A stretch of DNA of 64,000 nucleotides from Hungateiclostridiaceae bacterium UBA1305 (lineage in GTDB: Bacteria; Bacillota; Clostridia; Acetivibrionales; DTU013). Under the pieces are notes generated by a model, which worked only from the letters and a program-made list of their open reading frames with translations, was not told the DNA's origin and made no database searches. This document shows positions 24,179-32,109 of this stretch, piece by piece (the first letter of the stretch is position 1; each line of letters begins with the position of its first letter). The position numbers and the translations under genes were made by a program. Where the stretch lies: NCBI GenBank assembly GCA_002307275.1, contig DBTX01000007.1, positions 11,806-75,805 on the forward strand, written 5' to 3'.

Positions 24179-25108
24179 TTACTCAATTTCATAATAAGAC
24201 AAAGCTTTTTTCAGCCTGTTACAAATTATTTTTTTGAGGTGGTCAGGTTCCAGCACTTCTGCATGGTTGGCGAATGATAGAATATAGCCGTAAACCCATT
24301 CGTCCTCCGGCATGGAAAAAGTGATATCGCATGTCCCGTCAGCGTTTCTTGTTATCAGTTCATCATCGAAATCATCATATACTCTATGCAGGATCTCCGG
24401 TTGAAAGCGGAGTGTAAATGTTGTCAGCGGCACTGCATCCGCAGAATGATTTTCGTTGGATGCCCCATTCTCTGCAATATTATCGGATAATCGTTTTTGA
24501 AAGCTTTTGTCAGTCACAACAAGGTTTTTAACTCTGGATATGCGAAAGGTCCTGAATTCCTCCCGCAGAGAACAAAACCCCCATAAATACCAGGCCTGTC
24601 CCTTGAATATCAGTTGTACCGGTTCAACACTTCTGAAGCTTCTGCCGCCCTGCGCGTTGACATAGTCAAATGTAATGACCTTGCGGTTCAGGATTGCGGT
24701 TTTGATTTTTACGAATTTATTGTCCTCATTGGGACCGCTCCCCCACTGTGGAAACTCTATGTTTACCCAGTCATTGTGGACAACATTTTTAAACATGGCT
24801 CCCATTTTATCCAGCACACTATCAATCTGCGGATATTTGGTTGCCTGAAGGGTCTTGAGCGCAAGCATCAGGCTGTCGCTTTCATGCTCGTTGAAAATCG
24901 CCTTATTCAGGGCATAACCCTCCAGCAGGCTAATGCCGCCCTTGCTGCCCTTATTGGTATAAACGGGTACACCGGCACCGGAGAGAACGTCTATATCCCT
25001 GTAGATTGTCCGCGTTGATACCTCGAACCTGTCAGCAAGCTCCTTTGCCGTGATTGTGCCTTTGTTTATCAATAGTATGGTAATCTCTAAAAGCCTGTTA
25101 ATCTTCAT
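24179..25108 (-). CDS. YafY-type transcriptional regulator with WYL domain
   Basis: 309 residues. The N-terminal DeoR-like helix-turn-helix is RLLEITILLINKGTITAKEL, then ADRFEVSTRTIYRDIDVLSG. The central WYL domain contains VEPVQLIFKGQAWYLWGFCS, then REEFRTFRISRV, the F-R-x-x-R-(I/V) pattern that binds ligands, often nucleotides or nucleic acid. A C-terminal WCX-like extension ends the protein. Such proteins regulate DNA-damage or stress genes in several bacteria. The target here is unknown; the MutM-like gene lies just downstream on the same strand, about 120 bases away, and could be co-regulated. Confidence 0.9.
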   Translation of the reverse strand: MKINRLLEITILLINKGTITAKELADRFEVSTRTIYRDIDVLSGAGVPVYTNKGSKGGISLLEGYALNKAIFNEHESDSLMLALKTLQATKYPQIDSVLDKMGAMFKNVVHNDWVNIEFPQWGSGPNEDNKFVKIKTAILNRKVITFDYVNAQGGRSFRSVEPVQLIFKGQAWYLWGFCSLREEFRTFRISRVKNLVVTDKSFQKRLSDNIAENGASNENHSADAVPLTTFTLRFQPEILHRVYDDFDDELITRNADGTCDITFSMPEDEWVYGYILSFANHAEVLEPDHLKKIICNRLKKALSYYEIE

Positions 25109-25123
25109 TTGCCAATTCCCTCA

Positions 25124-25258
25124 CTATGCCGGATTAATCTCCTGCGGCCATTTAGCCTGTTTCCACGCAATTCCCGCTTCTCTTTCCTTAGTAAACCTGG
25201 CTGCTGCATCTTCCGTATTGCTGCCGATGGTTGCCGTTGACAATGTTTCCAAAAGAGC
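25124..25258 (-). other. Possible C-terminal gene fragment upstream of the WYL regulator
   Basis: A 45-codon minus-strand frame ends at a TAG at 25124-25126 and reads as plausible protein (ATIGSNTEDAAARFTKERE, GIAWKQAKWPQEINPA), but there is no start or family match that I recognise. It begins inside a short dispersed repeat, as if a gene had been truncated there. Confidence 0.2.
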
Positions 25259-25297
25259 CAAGAGTTGGGGACATCTTTCGCCTCGTTATAAAATCCC
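25252..25297 (-). repeat. Dispersed short repeat, copy 2
   Basis: On the minus strand this reads ACGAGGCGAAAGATGTCCCC followed by AACTCTTGGCTCTT. It matches 40884-40920 (plus strand) at about 32 of 36 positions. A shorter match, GCGAAA...GTCCCCAACTT, is at 3978-4000 on the minus strand. Confidence 0.65.
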
Positions 25298-25351
25298 ATA
25301 GATCAATTATATATGAATCCCAGAAAATAGCCAAAAAATATGAAAATTTTG

Positions 25352-25380
25352 TTGACTTATTTTTCAAATGGTAATATCAT
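25352..25380 (+). promoter_or_regulatory. Sigma-A-type promoter of the metG T-box transcript
   Basis: TTGACT (25352-25357) and TATCAT (25375-25380) with a 17-base spacer, just upstream of the T-box leader. Confidence 0.65.
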
Positions 25381-25389
25381 AACTAGAAA

Positions 25390-25728
25390 TAAATCACTTG
25401 CAATGAAAAGAAGAGTAAGCTGTTGATACCTGCTGCAGAGAGCTTCCATTTGCTGAAAGGAAGCGCCGGCAATACGGCTGAATATGGTCTTGGAGCATTC
25501 ATACCGAACATGAAGGGCATTGATGTGCTGAAGAAATTCCACATTTCCCCTGCATGCAGGCTATGGCGGGCGCACCCGTTATCGTGCCGGAGTATAATCA
25601 GGTTTTTGGATCTGCCGTACTTATTGAGGTTGCAGCTGCGAAGCGGTGGCAAACCGGGGTGGTAACACGAAGCATTATGCTCTCGTCCCCAGGATTTTAT
25701 CCTGGAGGTGAGAGCTTTTTTATTGTGA
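25390..25728 (+). promoter_or_regulatory. T-box riboswitch (Met) of metG
   Basis: The leader has the Stem I pattern AGAGAGCTTCC...GCTGAAAGGAAGC near 25436-25462. An ATG (25510-25512) stands in specifier context after CCGAAC. The T-box sequence is a variant, GGGTGGTAACACG, near 25657. The terminator GCTCTCGTCCCCAGG...CTGGAGGTGAGAGC is followed by a T run ending near 25722. The specifier matches methionine and the gene downstream. Boundaries are approximate. Confidence 0.88.
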
Positions 25729-25904
25729 AATTGTGATATGTGTCGGATTACTACTTCAAACGTTGCTGCTCGGTGCTCATTTATTTTTATAACTCCGTTC
25801 AATACAGCTAACTTTTACTGTACTCCTCGCATCTGACAATTTCACCAGATCCGGATCCATATTTGCTGGATTCATGGACTAATTTATGAACAGGAGGGGT
25901 TTTT

Positions 25905-27533
25905 ATGAATATTATCATCGCAGGGGCCTGGCCATACGCAAATGGGTCGTTGCATATAGGCCACATAGCGGCTTTATTACCAGGGGATGTTATTGCAAGG
26001 TATCACCGCGCAAAAGGGGATAAGGTTTTTTACGTATCCGGCAGCGATTGCCACGGTACGCCCGTCACCATAAGAGCAAGGCAGGAGAACAAGACGCCTG
26101 AGGAAATCAGTGATTATTATCATGAGGAGTTTGAAGAGTGTTTTAGGAGACTTGGATTTTCCTATGACCTTTACAGTAAAACCTCAAGCACTGAACATAA
26201 GCAGTTCGTGACCGATTTTCACAGAAAGCTTTACGAAGGAGGCTTTGTATTTGAAAGCAGTTCTCAACAGGCGTTTTGTGAAAGCTGCAATCAATCACTG
26301 CCTGACCGTTATGTGACCGGCACGTGCCCGAACTGCGGCAAAGCGGCAAGAGGCGACCAATGTGAGGCGTGCGGCAGTGTGCTTGAGCCGGAGAACCTGC
26401 TCGACGCAAAATGTCAACTCTGCGGCAAATCACCGGTCTTTAGACCGTCTACTCATTTGTTCCTGGCTATTACGAAGCTGAAGGAAGCTCTAAACCTTTA
26501 TATTGAAAGCCATGCAGACTGGAGAAGAAATGCACTGGAATTGTCCAGGCGATATATTGACGAAGGCCTTCGCGACAGAGCAATCACACGTGATCTCGAC
26601 TGGGGCATTGATGTGCCAAAAGAGGGCTATGAAAGTAAAAAGATCTATATCTGGGCAGAAAATGTCCTTGGATACCTATCGGACTGTTATGTATTATGTG
26701 AGCGGCAAGGGCTTGATTTCACCGTGTTTTGGAATAGCAGCAGACAATATTATGTTCACGGGAAGGATAATATACCGTTTCATACGATAATTCTTCCCTC
26801 TTTGCTGTTAGCCAGAAAGGATGTGGAATTTCGTCTGCCTGATGAAATCATTTCGAGCGAGTATTTGACACTGGAGGGCAGAAAGATATCCACCAGCGGC
26901 AATTGGGCAATCTGGGCAAAAGATATTGCTGCTCGATATGATGCCGACTCGGTAAGATATTTTCTTATTGCAAACGGTCCTGAAAAACGTGATACCGACT
27001 TCTCCTGGAGAGAGTTCATCAACAGTCATAATGGTGAGATCCTTGGCGCATACGGCAATTTTGTCAATCGGAGTCTTGTGTTCATACAGAAGTATTTTAA
27101 CGGGCAGATTCCGAAAGCGCAATATGATACCACGATCAAACAGCATCTGGCAGAGCTTTATTCAAATGTGGGAGGGCTGATAGAAAGCGGTAATCTGAAG
27201 GAGGCGCTCGAAACAATATTTTCGTTTATCCGGTCGGCAAACAAGTATTTCGATGAAGAACAACCCTGGATCAGCAATAAGAATAATCTTGAAAAGTGCA
27301 GCAGAACACTGGCAACCTGCGCTTTGATCATAGCAAACCTGTCAGTGCTTCTGAAGCCTTTCCTGCCCTTCTCATCAAAGAAAATCCAGGATATGCTCGG
27401 TATTGATATTGATAACTGGGCGTATTTCGAATTGCCGGAGGAAAAGGAAATCACTGCAGTAAGCATCCTCTTTGAAAGGCTTGATAAGAAAATCATCGTT
27501 GAGGAGGAAGACAAACTGAAGGGTGGCAGGTAA
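25905..27533 (+). CDS. metG: Methionyl-tRNA synthetase
   Basis: 542 residues. The class I signature is NGSLHIGHIAALLPGDVIAR (HIGH motif). A double zinc knuckle follows, with four C-x-x-C pairs between about residues 125 and 170 (CESCNQ, CPNCGK, CEACGS, CQLCGK). The KMSKS loop is replaced by GRKISTSGNWAIW. The C-terminal helical anticodon domain is present, but the EMAP-II-like tRNA-binding domain seen in many MetRS is absent, explaining the short length. It charges tRNA-Met. Four zinc cysteine pairs and the variant loop suggest the second MetRS type found in some Firmicutes; whether another metG exists in the genome cannot be seen. AGGAGGGG precedes the start; a T-box controls it. Confidence 0.93.
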   Translation: MNIIIAGAWPYANGSLHIGHIAALLPGDVIARYHRAKGDKVFYVSGSDCHGTPVTIRARQENKTPEEISDYYHEEFEECFRRLGFSYDLYSKTSSTEHKQFVTDFHRKLYEGGFVFESSSQQAFCESCNQSLPDRYVTGTCPNCGKAARGDQCEACGSVLEPENLLDAKCQLCGKSPVFRPSTHLFLAITKLKEALNLYIESHADWRRNALELSRRYIDEGLRDRAITRDLDWGIDVPKEGYESKKIYIWAENVLGYLSDCYVLCERQGLDFTVFWNSSRQYYVHGKDNIPFHTIILPSLLLARKDVEFRLPDEIISSEYLTLEGRKISTSGNWAIWAKDIAARYDADSVRYFLIANGPEKRDTDFSWREFINSHNGEILGAYGNFVNRSLVFIQKYFNGQIPKAQYDTTIKQHLAELYSNVGGLIESGNLKEALETIFSFIRSANKYFDEEQPWISNKNNLEKCSRTLATCALIIANLSVLLKPFLPFSSKKIQDMLGIDIDNWAYFELPEEKEITAVSILFERLDKKIIVEEEDKLKGGR

Positions 27534-27544
27534 GGCATCGTTCT

Positions 27545-27592
27545 AAAAGGAGGAGGTATATCCGGGCATTAACACAGTATACCTCCTTTTTC
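27545..27592 (+). terminator. Bidirectional terminator between metG and tyrS
   Basis: Arms AGGAGGTATA and TATACCTCCT followed by a T run; placed between two convergent genes. Confidence 0.8.
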
Positions 27593-27617
27593 ATACGCCT
27601 GCCTCAAGTATATGTCA

Positions 27618-28847
27618 TTATGAATCTTTATGAACAACGAGACGAGCAAACTTCAACTTACCTGCCTGAATGATGTCCCCGTTCTTCAGTTCTACCGTTC
27701 TGGCATCAAGCTGCTTTATACCATTCAATTTCACTGCGCCTTGTGATATAAGCCTTCTCGCTTCACTTTTGCTTTCGGCGAAGCCCAATGAAAACAGCAG
27801 TTTCGCCAAATCCACTCCAGGACCATCCATCATATCATCGGGAATAACAAATTCAGCAATATGATCCGGCATTTCACGCTTCTGAAAAACAGTCCTGAAA
27901 TACTCTTCCGCCAGGCCTGCAACTGCTGCACCATGGTATAACGCTGTGATCTCACGGGCCAGTCTCATCTTGATATCTCTGGGGTTTACTTCATTTCCGT
28001 TCAGCTGTGCGGTTATAGCCTCAAGTTCATCAGGATGTATGTCTGTGACAAGTTTGAAGTATTTGAGGATCAACTCGTCCGGGATGGACATCACCTTGCC
28101 GTACATATCTTCTGCCGTATCGTCAATGCCGATATAGTTTCCAAGACTTTTACTCATCTTTTCAGCGCCGTCGATTCCCTCCAGCAGAGGCATGAATAGA
28201 GCGATCTGGCTTTCCTGACCGTAATCCCTCTGGAGGTTCCTGCCCATCAGTATGTTGAATCTCTGCTCCGTCCCGCCTATTTCCACATCTGCTTTCAGTT
28301 CGACAGAATCGAACCCCTGCATCAGGGGGTAGAAAAATTCATGAACACCTATACTTTCGTGAGCCTCAAAACGCTTCTGGAAATCGTCCCTTTCGAGCAT
28401 TCTTGCAACCGTACATTTGGAGGAAAGCTTGATTACATCCGAAAAGTTCAGCTTTGAAAGCCATTCGCTGTTAAATCTGACCTCTGTTTTTTCTTTATCA
28501 AGTATTTTGAATATCTGATTTTCATAGGTTCGGGCGTTTAATACTACTTCTTCGCTCGTAAGCTGTTTTCTGGTCCTGGACCGGCCGGTCGGGTCACCGA
28601 TCATCCCTGTAAAATCGCCAATAATGATTACCGCTCTATGGCCGAGATCCTGAAACTGACGGATTTTCCTCAGCACAACGGTATGTCCGAGATGAATGTC
28701 AGGCGCTGTGGGGTCGAGGCCCAGCTTGACCACAAGCGGCCGTCCCGCGCTTTGTGCCTTCTCAATTTTCCTTTTCAAATCATCTGCGTCGATGATTTCA
28801 TCAGTCCCCTTCGAAATGATTCTGATCTGCTCTTCGATATTTACCAT
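27618..28847 (-). CDS. tyrS: Tyrosyl-tRNA synthetase
   Basis: 409 residues from the ATG at 28847, with AGGAGAG upstream. The class I motifs are LDPTAPDIHLGHTVVLRKI (HIGH version HLGH) and GAEKMSKSLGNYIGI (KMSKS). An S4-type RNA-binding domain ends the protein (SLGFAESKSEARRLISQGAV, then KLNGIK). The sequence is of the TyrZ type (long form, HLGHTVVL), different from classical B. subtilis TyrS. It charges tRNA-Tyr. It is a single gene controlled by the Tyr T-box upstream. The longer upstream frame to 28946 lies in the leader and has no good ribosome binding site. Confidence 0.97.
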   Translation of the reverse strand: MVNIEEQIRIISKGTDEIIDADDLKRKIEKAQSAGRPLVVKLGLDPTAPDIHLGHTVVLRKIRQFQDLGHRAVIIIGDFTGMIGDPTGRSRTRKQLTSEEVVLNARTYENQIFKILDKEKTEVRFNSEWLSKLNFSDVIKLSSKCTVARMLERDDFQKRFEAHESIGVHEFFYPLMQGFDSVELKADVEIGGTEQRFNILMGRNLQRDYGQESQIALFMPLLEGIDGAEKMSKSLGNYIGIDDTAEDMYGKVMSIPDELILKYFKLVTDIHPDELEAITAQLNGNEVNPRDIKMRLAREITALYHGAAVAGLAEEYFRTVFQKREMPDHIAEFVIPDDMMDGPGVDLAKLLFSLGFAESKSEARRLISQGAVKLNGIKQLDARTVELKNGDIIQAGKLKFARLVVHKDS

Positions 28848-28984
28848 GTTCATCTCTCCTATTCCTTTTTTTTGAAGTTCATCCTGCATATAAGCCATCT
28901 TGTGTAAAGCCATCTTGCGTTTAAAGCCATCCTTTTTCAAATCCATTGGCTTGATTCACTCCACCCCATCCCAGTACGGTCCAG

Positions 28985-29348
28985 CTTTACAAGGGCTCAA
29001 AACACAAAAAAGCTCCCATCCCCTGATATTATCAGAGGACGAGAGCATTTATCCCGTGTTACCACCTCAATTTACTGACGCCTTGCAGCATCAACCTCGT
29101 CGCGAACTTATGCCACTGGCAGCTTTTAAAGCAACTGCCTGCATGTCATTCACTAGCGCTGTAACGGGCGCAGGTTCCCGGCGACCGCCTGTTGAGGAGA
29201 CAATTGTCACACCTCTTTGGCGAACAGTTCATGGAATGTATTCGAAATGCATTTCCCCGCCCCTCTCACCATCCGGGAACTCTCTGTCGGTATGTGCATT
29301 TTTACTTCTTCCCAATCATTACTTTTATGATAGTATTCAATTCAATTA
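28985..29348 (-). promoter_or_regulatory. T-box riboswitch (Tyr) of tyrS
   Basis: Minus-strand features: Stem I AGAGAGTTCCCGG region (29270-29285), specifier TAC (29238-29240) in the classical context GAATACATTCC, T-box GAGGTGGTAACACGGG near 29058-29073, and the terminator GCTCTCGTCC...GGATGGGAGC followed by TTTTTTG near 29006. All agree with tyrosine control. Confidence 0.92.
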
Positions 29349-29356
29349 TTTTAGTT

Positions 29357-29386
29357 ATTATACTCACTTTTACATAAAAAAGTCAA
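29357..29386 (-). promoter_or_regulatory. Sigma-A-type promoter of the tyrS T-box transcript
   Basis: Minus-strand TTGACT (29381-29386) and TATAAT (29357-29362) with an 18-base spacer. Confidence 0.75.
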
Positions 29387-29394
29387 CAAAAATA

Positions 29395-30012
29395 TTAGCA
29401 TTTCCGTGCCGTCATCAGGAAGACAGGATACTTCTTCGTTATTCCTTCAGACGATGTTTTAACGACTTCATAACACAGTTTACTGCTCACTTCACCAAAC
29501 CCAAGTTTTCTCAGCCTTTCAGCCAGTTCCTGCCTGTTGAAGCCATTATGCCCTGTAAAATCACTGCCGTGAAACGAGCCGTCTTCTTCATCAAGGTCCG
29601 CAATGCACAGATATCCCGGCGACTTAAGCGCCTTGTGGAATTCACCGGCAACCTTATCGATATCATTGATATGGTGAAGCGTCATCAATGTATAAATTAT
29701 ACCATACTCGCCGGTTGGAAGGCTTTCCTTTTCCAGATCAATATTCATGGTCTCCATGTTCGATACATTGTTTTGCAATATCTTTTGCTGTAAAACCTCC
29801 AGCATTCCATTTGAGTTGTCCCCAAGAACAATCCGTCTCAGATGTTTACGAAGGTTGAAGCTCAAAAGCCCGGTTCCACAGCCGTATTCAAAACCATTCA
29901 TACCTTCCAGCCCGGGTACAGCTTCAACGATTTCCTTCGCAATAACCGCTGCTCTTTCGAGTCGTTTCGGATCATTGTCCCAGTTCACTGCCTTTTGATC
30001 AAAGTATTCCAT
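29395..30012 (-). CDS. SAM-dependent class I methyltransferase
   Basis: 205 residues. It opens YFDQKAVNWDNDPKRLERAA, typical of UbiE/small-molecule methyltransferases. Motif I is GFEYGCGTGLLSFNLRK, motif II region IVLGDNSNGMLEV, and YTLMTLHHINDID follows. The substrate is unknown. Its stop lies a few bases beyond the tyrS promoter, so it may continue transcription toward the tyrS leader. Directly upstream is a GNAT fragment. Confidence 0.87.
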   Translation of the reverse strand: MEYFDQKAVNWDNDPKRLERAAVIAKEIVEAVPGLEGMNGFEYGCGTGLLSFNLRKHLRRIVLGDNSNGMLEVLQQKILQNNVSNMETMNIDLEKESLPTGEYGIIYTLMTLHHINDIDKVAGEFHKALKSPGYLCIADLDEEDGSFHGSDFTGHNGFNRQELAERLRKLGFGEVSSKLCYEVVKTSSEGITKKYPVFLMTARKC

Positions 30013-30040
30013 TTTATTTTTACTCCTTTATTTGTAATTC

Positions 30041-30175
30041 TCACTTGAACTTCATGCAAAAGCCGGTTTTCATATCCCGGTCAAAACCTGCCCTTTCGTA
30101 AAAGGTCATGATGCCTTCATCTTTCCTCCCGGTCATCAGCATAATTTTATAATAGCCCTCTTCCCTTTCGTTATA
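30041..30175 (-). pseudogene. C-terminal fragment of a GNAT acetyltransferase
   Basis: The minus strand encodes EGYYKIMLMTGRKDEGIMTF, then YERAGFDRDMKTGFCMKFK and a TGA at 30041-30043. This is a typical GNAT C-terminal end (KI-x-LMTG-x-KDE...FYE-x-AGF). No N-terminal part or start codon precedes it, so only about 45 codons of the gene remain. Confidence 0.6.
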
Positions 30176-30218
30176 TCATCTATTCTCCCTGAGCCATTTT
30201 GCAGACTCGCAGTCTGTT

Positions 30219-30971
30219 CTATAATAAACCCGTATAACTGCGTGTACAGTTTGGCATCAACAGCCGTCCGTCCGAACTGTATTTCTCGAAGAGCTTTGCA
30301 AGTCCTTCAATAAAAGCACTGTAATTTGATTCACCCTTTACTGGGGCATACGAGGACGAAAGACTGCCTCCAATATATTCCTCCAATGGCATCAGCCTGT
30401 CGTTGTTAAATACGCGGTAATCACATTTTCCATCTCTGAAGAAATCATAAATAGTCACATCTTCATCAGTACCGCCGGAAAACCCATTGAAATTGGGACA
30501 AATCCGCCTGCACAATTCGTCATTCTCAATAATGAATTCATTGCTGCTGATTCTGCTATTCCATACCAGAACAACTTTGCCACCCGGCTTCAAAATGCGT
30601 CTGAACTCCGATCCCGCCTTGTCTCTGTCAAACCAGTGGAAAGCCTGAGCCACTGTGATGAAATCGACTGACCTGTCAGGTAAAGCGGTCGCCTCAGCAG
30701 TTCCATCAACAGGGATGAAGTTTTTATAAGCTCCACAGAATTTTTCGCACACTTGTCTCATTTCAAAATTCGGTTCAACCGCAAAGACAGATTTCACCTG
30801 CTCCAGGAGCAGCTTTGTAAGGATACCCGTACCAGCTCCTATGTCTGCAACAACAGAACCCTTTCCAAACCCGGCTTCATTCGCCAGATAATCGATAAAT
30901 TCCTGTGGATAGGATGGTCTGTATTTTGAATAATTATCAGCCTTGTTCGTAAATTTACCTGTATTGTCCAT
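30219..30971 (-). CDS. SAM-dependent methyltransferase (Methyltransf_11 type)
   Basis: 250 residues. It starts FTNKADNYSKYRPSYPQEFI, then SAM-binding motif I VVADIGAGTGILTKLLLEQ, VFAVEPNFEMRQVCE, VDFITVAQAFHWFDRDKAGS and LKPGGKVVLVWNSR. The AQAFHWFD block is characteristic of a widespread family of small-molecule methyltransferases. The substrate is unknown. It appears to be monocistronic. Confidence 0.9.
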   Translation of the reverse strand: MDNTGKFTNKADNYSKYRPSYPQEFIDYLANEAGFGKGSVVADIGAGTGILTKLLLEQVKSVFAVEPNFEMRQVCEKFCGAYKNFIPVDGTAEATALPDRSVDFITVAQAFHWFDRDKAGSEFRRILKPGGKVVLVWNSRISSNEFIIENDELCRRICPNFNGFSGGTDEDVTIYDFFRDGKCDYRVFNNDRLMPLEEYIGGSLSSSYAPVKGESNYSAFIEGLAKLFEKYSSDGRLLMPNCTRSYTGLL

Positions 30972-31077
30972 ACAGCAGCGCCTCCTTTTTGCAACTAGTA
31001 CACTGTAAACTCTAAAACTTTTATAAAATAGCTTGCAATGTCATCCAGATCGTTAGCGAAGGTGATTGATTCAGGGA

Positions 31078-31584
31078 CTACTCGCCAAATTCGTCTGCAA
31101 GATCAGTCAGTGCAGTGTCATCCAGCCTGAAAACCGTAAAAGCGTCCATCGATTTGGCGCCGATGTGCCTGTAGAACTTCAGAGACGGCTCATTCCAGTC
31201 CAGGCACCACCATTCCAGTCTGCCGCAATTCCTCTCAACCGTAAGCTTTGCCAGAAAGGAGAGGATGATTTTGCCGAATCCTTTTCCCCTCATTTCCGGC
31301 TTTATGAATAAATCCTCCAGATAAATGCCCGGCTTTCCAAGAAAAGTGGAAAAGTTGTAAAAATAGAGAGCGAAGCCAACTGGTTCGCCTTTATAATCGC
31401 AAATGATCGCCTCCGCCATTTTTCGCACAAAAAGAGAATCTCTCAGGATCTCTTCCGTAGCATTCACCTCATTTTGAAGATTCTCATAAGCTGCGAGTTC
31501 CTTGATAAAGTATAATATCACAGGTACATCTTTTTCTTCTGCAAGCCTGATTTTAAATCCCTCAATTTTAGTATCTACCGGCAT
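31078..31584 (-). CDS. GNAT acetyltransferase, diamine/SSAT-like
   Basis: 168 residues. Motifs: IRLAEEKDVPVILYFIKELA, YLEDLFIKPEMRGKGFGKIIL (R-G-x-G-x-G acetyl-CoA loop), then LEWWCLDWNEPSLKFYRHIGA, the W-N-x-P-(S/A)-x-x-FY pattern found in spermidine/spermine acetyltransferase-like proteins. A polyamine or amino-acid-like substrate is plausible but not shown. The DinB-like gene ends 2 bases upstream, so the two form one transcription unit. Confidence 0.88.
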   Translation of the reverse strand: MPVDTKIEGFKIRLAEEKDVPVILYFIKELAAYENLQNEVNATEEILRDSLFVRKMAEAIICDYKGEPVGFALYFYNFSTFLGKPGIYLEDLFIKPEMRGKGFGKIILSFLAKLTVERNCGRLEWWCLDWNEPSLKFYRHIGAKSMDAFTVFRLDDTALTDLADEFGE

Positions 31585-31586
31585 GA

Positions 31587-32048
31587 TCAGTTTTCTCCCC
31601 CTATTTCCTTCAGCCTGTCTTCGAAATGCTGAACATGGACCCTCAAATGCCTGTAATAATCTGTAATAAGCTCGTCAAGCTGAATCGTTTCCTCGCCTTT
31701 CACCCAAACATTCGAAAATGATTTACTGTCCATGCTCCCGATTATACTGATCAATAAGTAATTGTAGTTGTGCCAGAGCATGATGAGTCTTTTCCAGTCC
31801 ATATCACAGTACTTCTGAACCTTAACCCATGGTTCGCCTTCATATGCAGGAAAATTCAGCAAATCATCAAACTGCAGCCAGACAAAGCGTTGATGATTAT
31901 TGGAAGCAGAATCAATCAGATGACCGATAATCTCCTTCAATGACCATTTATCCTCCGCAGGCTTGATACCGGCCTTCTCCTCCGGAACATTCACGATCCT
32001 GTCGTAGAATGAATCCACAAGCATTTTGTAACCACTTACATCCATCAT
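31587..32048 (-). CDS. DinB-family protein
   Basis: About 153 residues; GGAGG stands seven bases before the ATG at 32048. The four-helix DinB/YfiT-like fold shows the metal-ligand pattern: a first His in LKEIIGHLIDSASNNHQRF and two more in YYRHLRVHVQHFEDRL. Many such proteins are thiol (bacillithiol/mycothiol-type) S-transferases or unknown stress proteins. The GNAT gene follows directly in the same operon. Confidence 0.85.
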   Translation of the reverse strand: MMDVSGYKMLVDSFYDRIVNVPEEKAGIKPAEDKWSLKEIIGHLIDSASNNHQRFVWLQFDDLLNFPAYEGEPWVKVQKYCDMDWKRLIMLWHNYNYLLISIIGSMDSKSFSNVWVKGEETIQLDELITDYYRHLRVHVQHFEDRLKEIGGEN

Positions 32049-32109
32049 TTTCATTCCTCCAATTATAATCTTGAAGCCCTTCAGCAGGGCTACAATATCC
32101 TCCAGCGCC

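Noticed and set aside
28900..29793. 297-codon plus-strand open frame
   Set aside because: It lies across the tyrS T-box leader and antisense to a methyltransferase.
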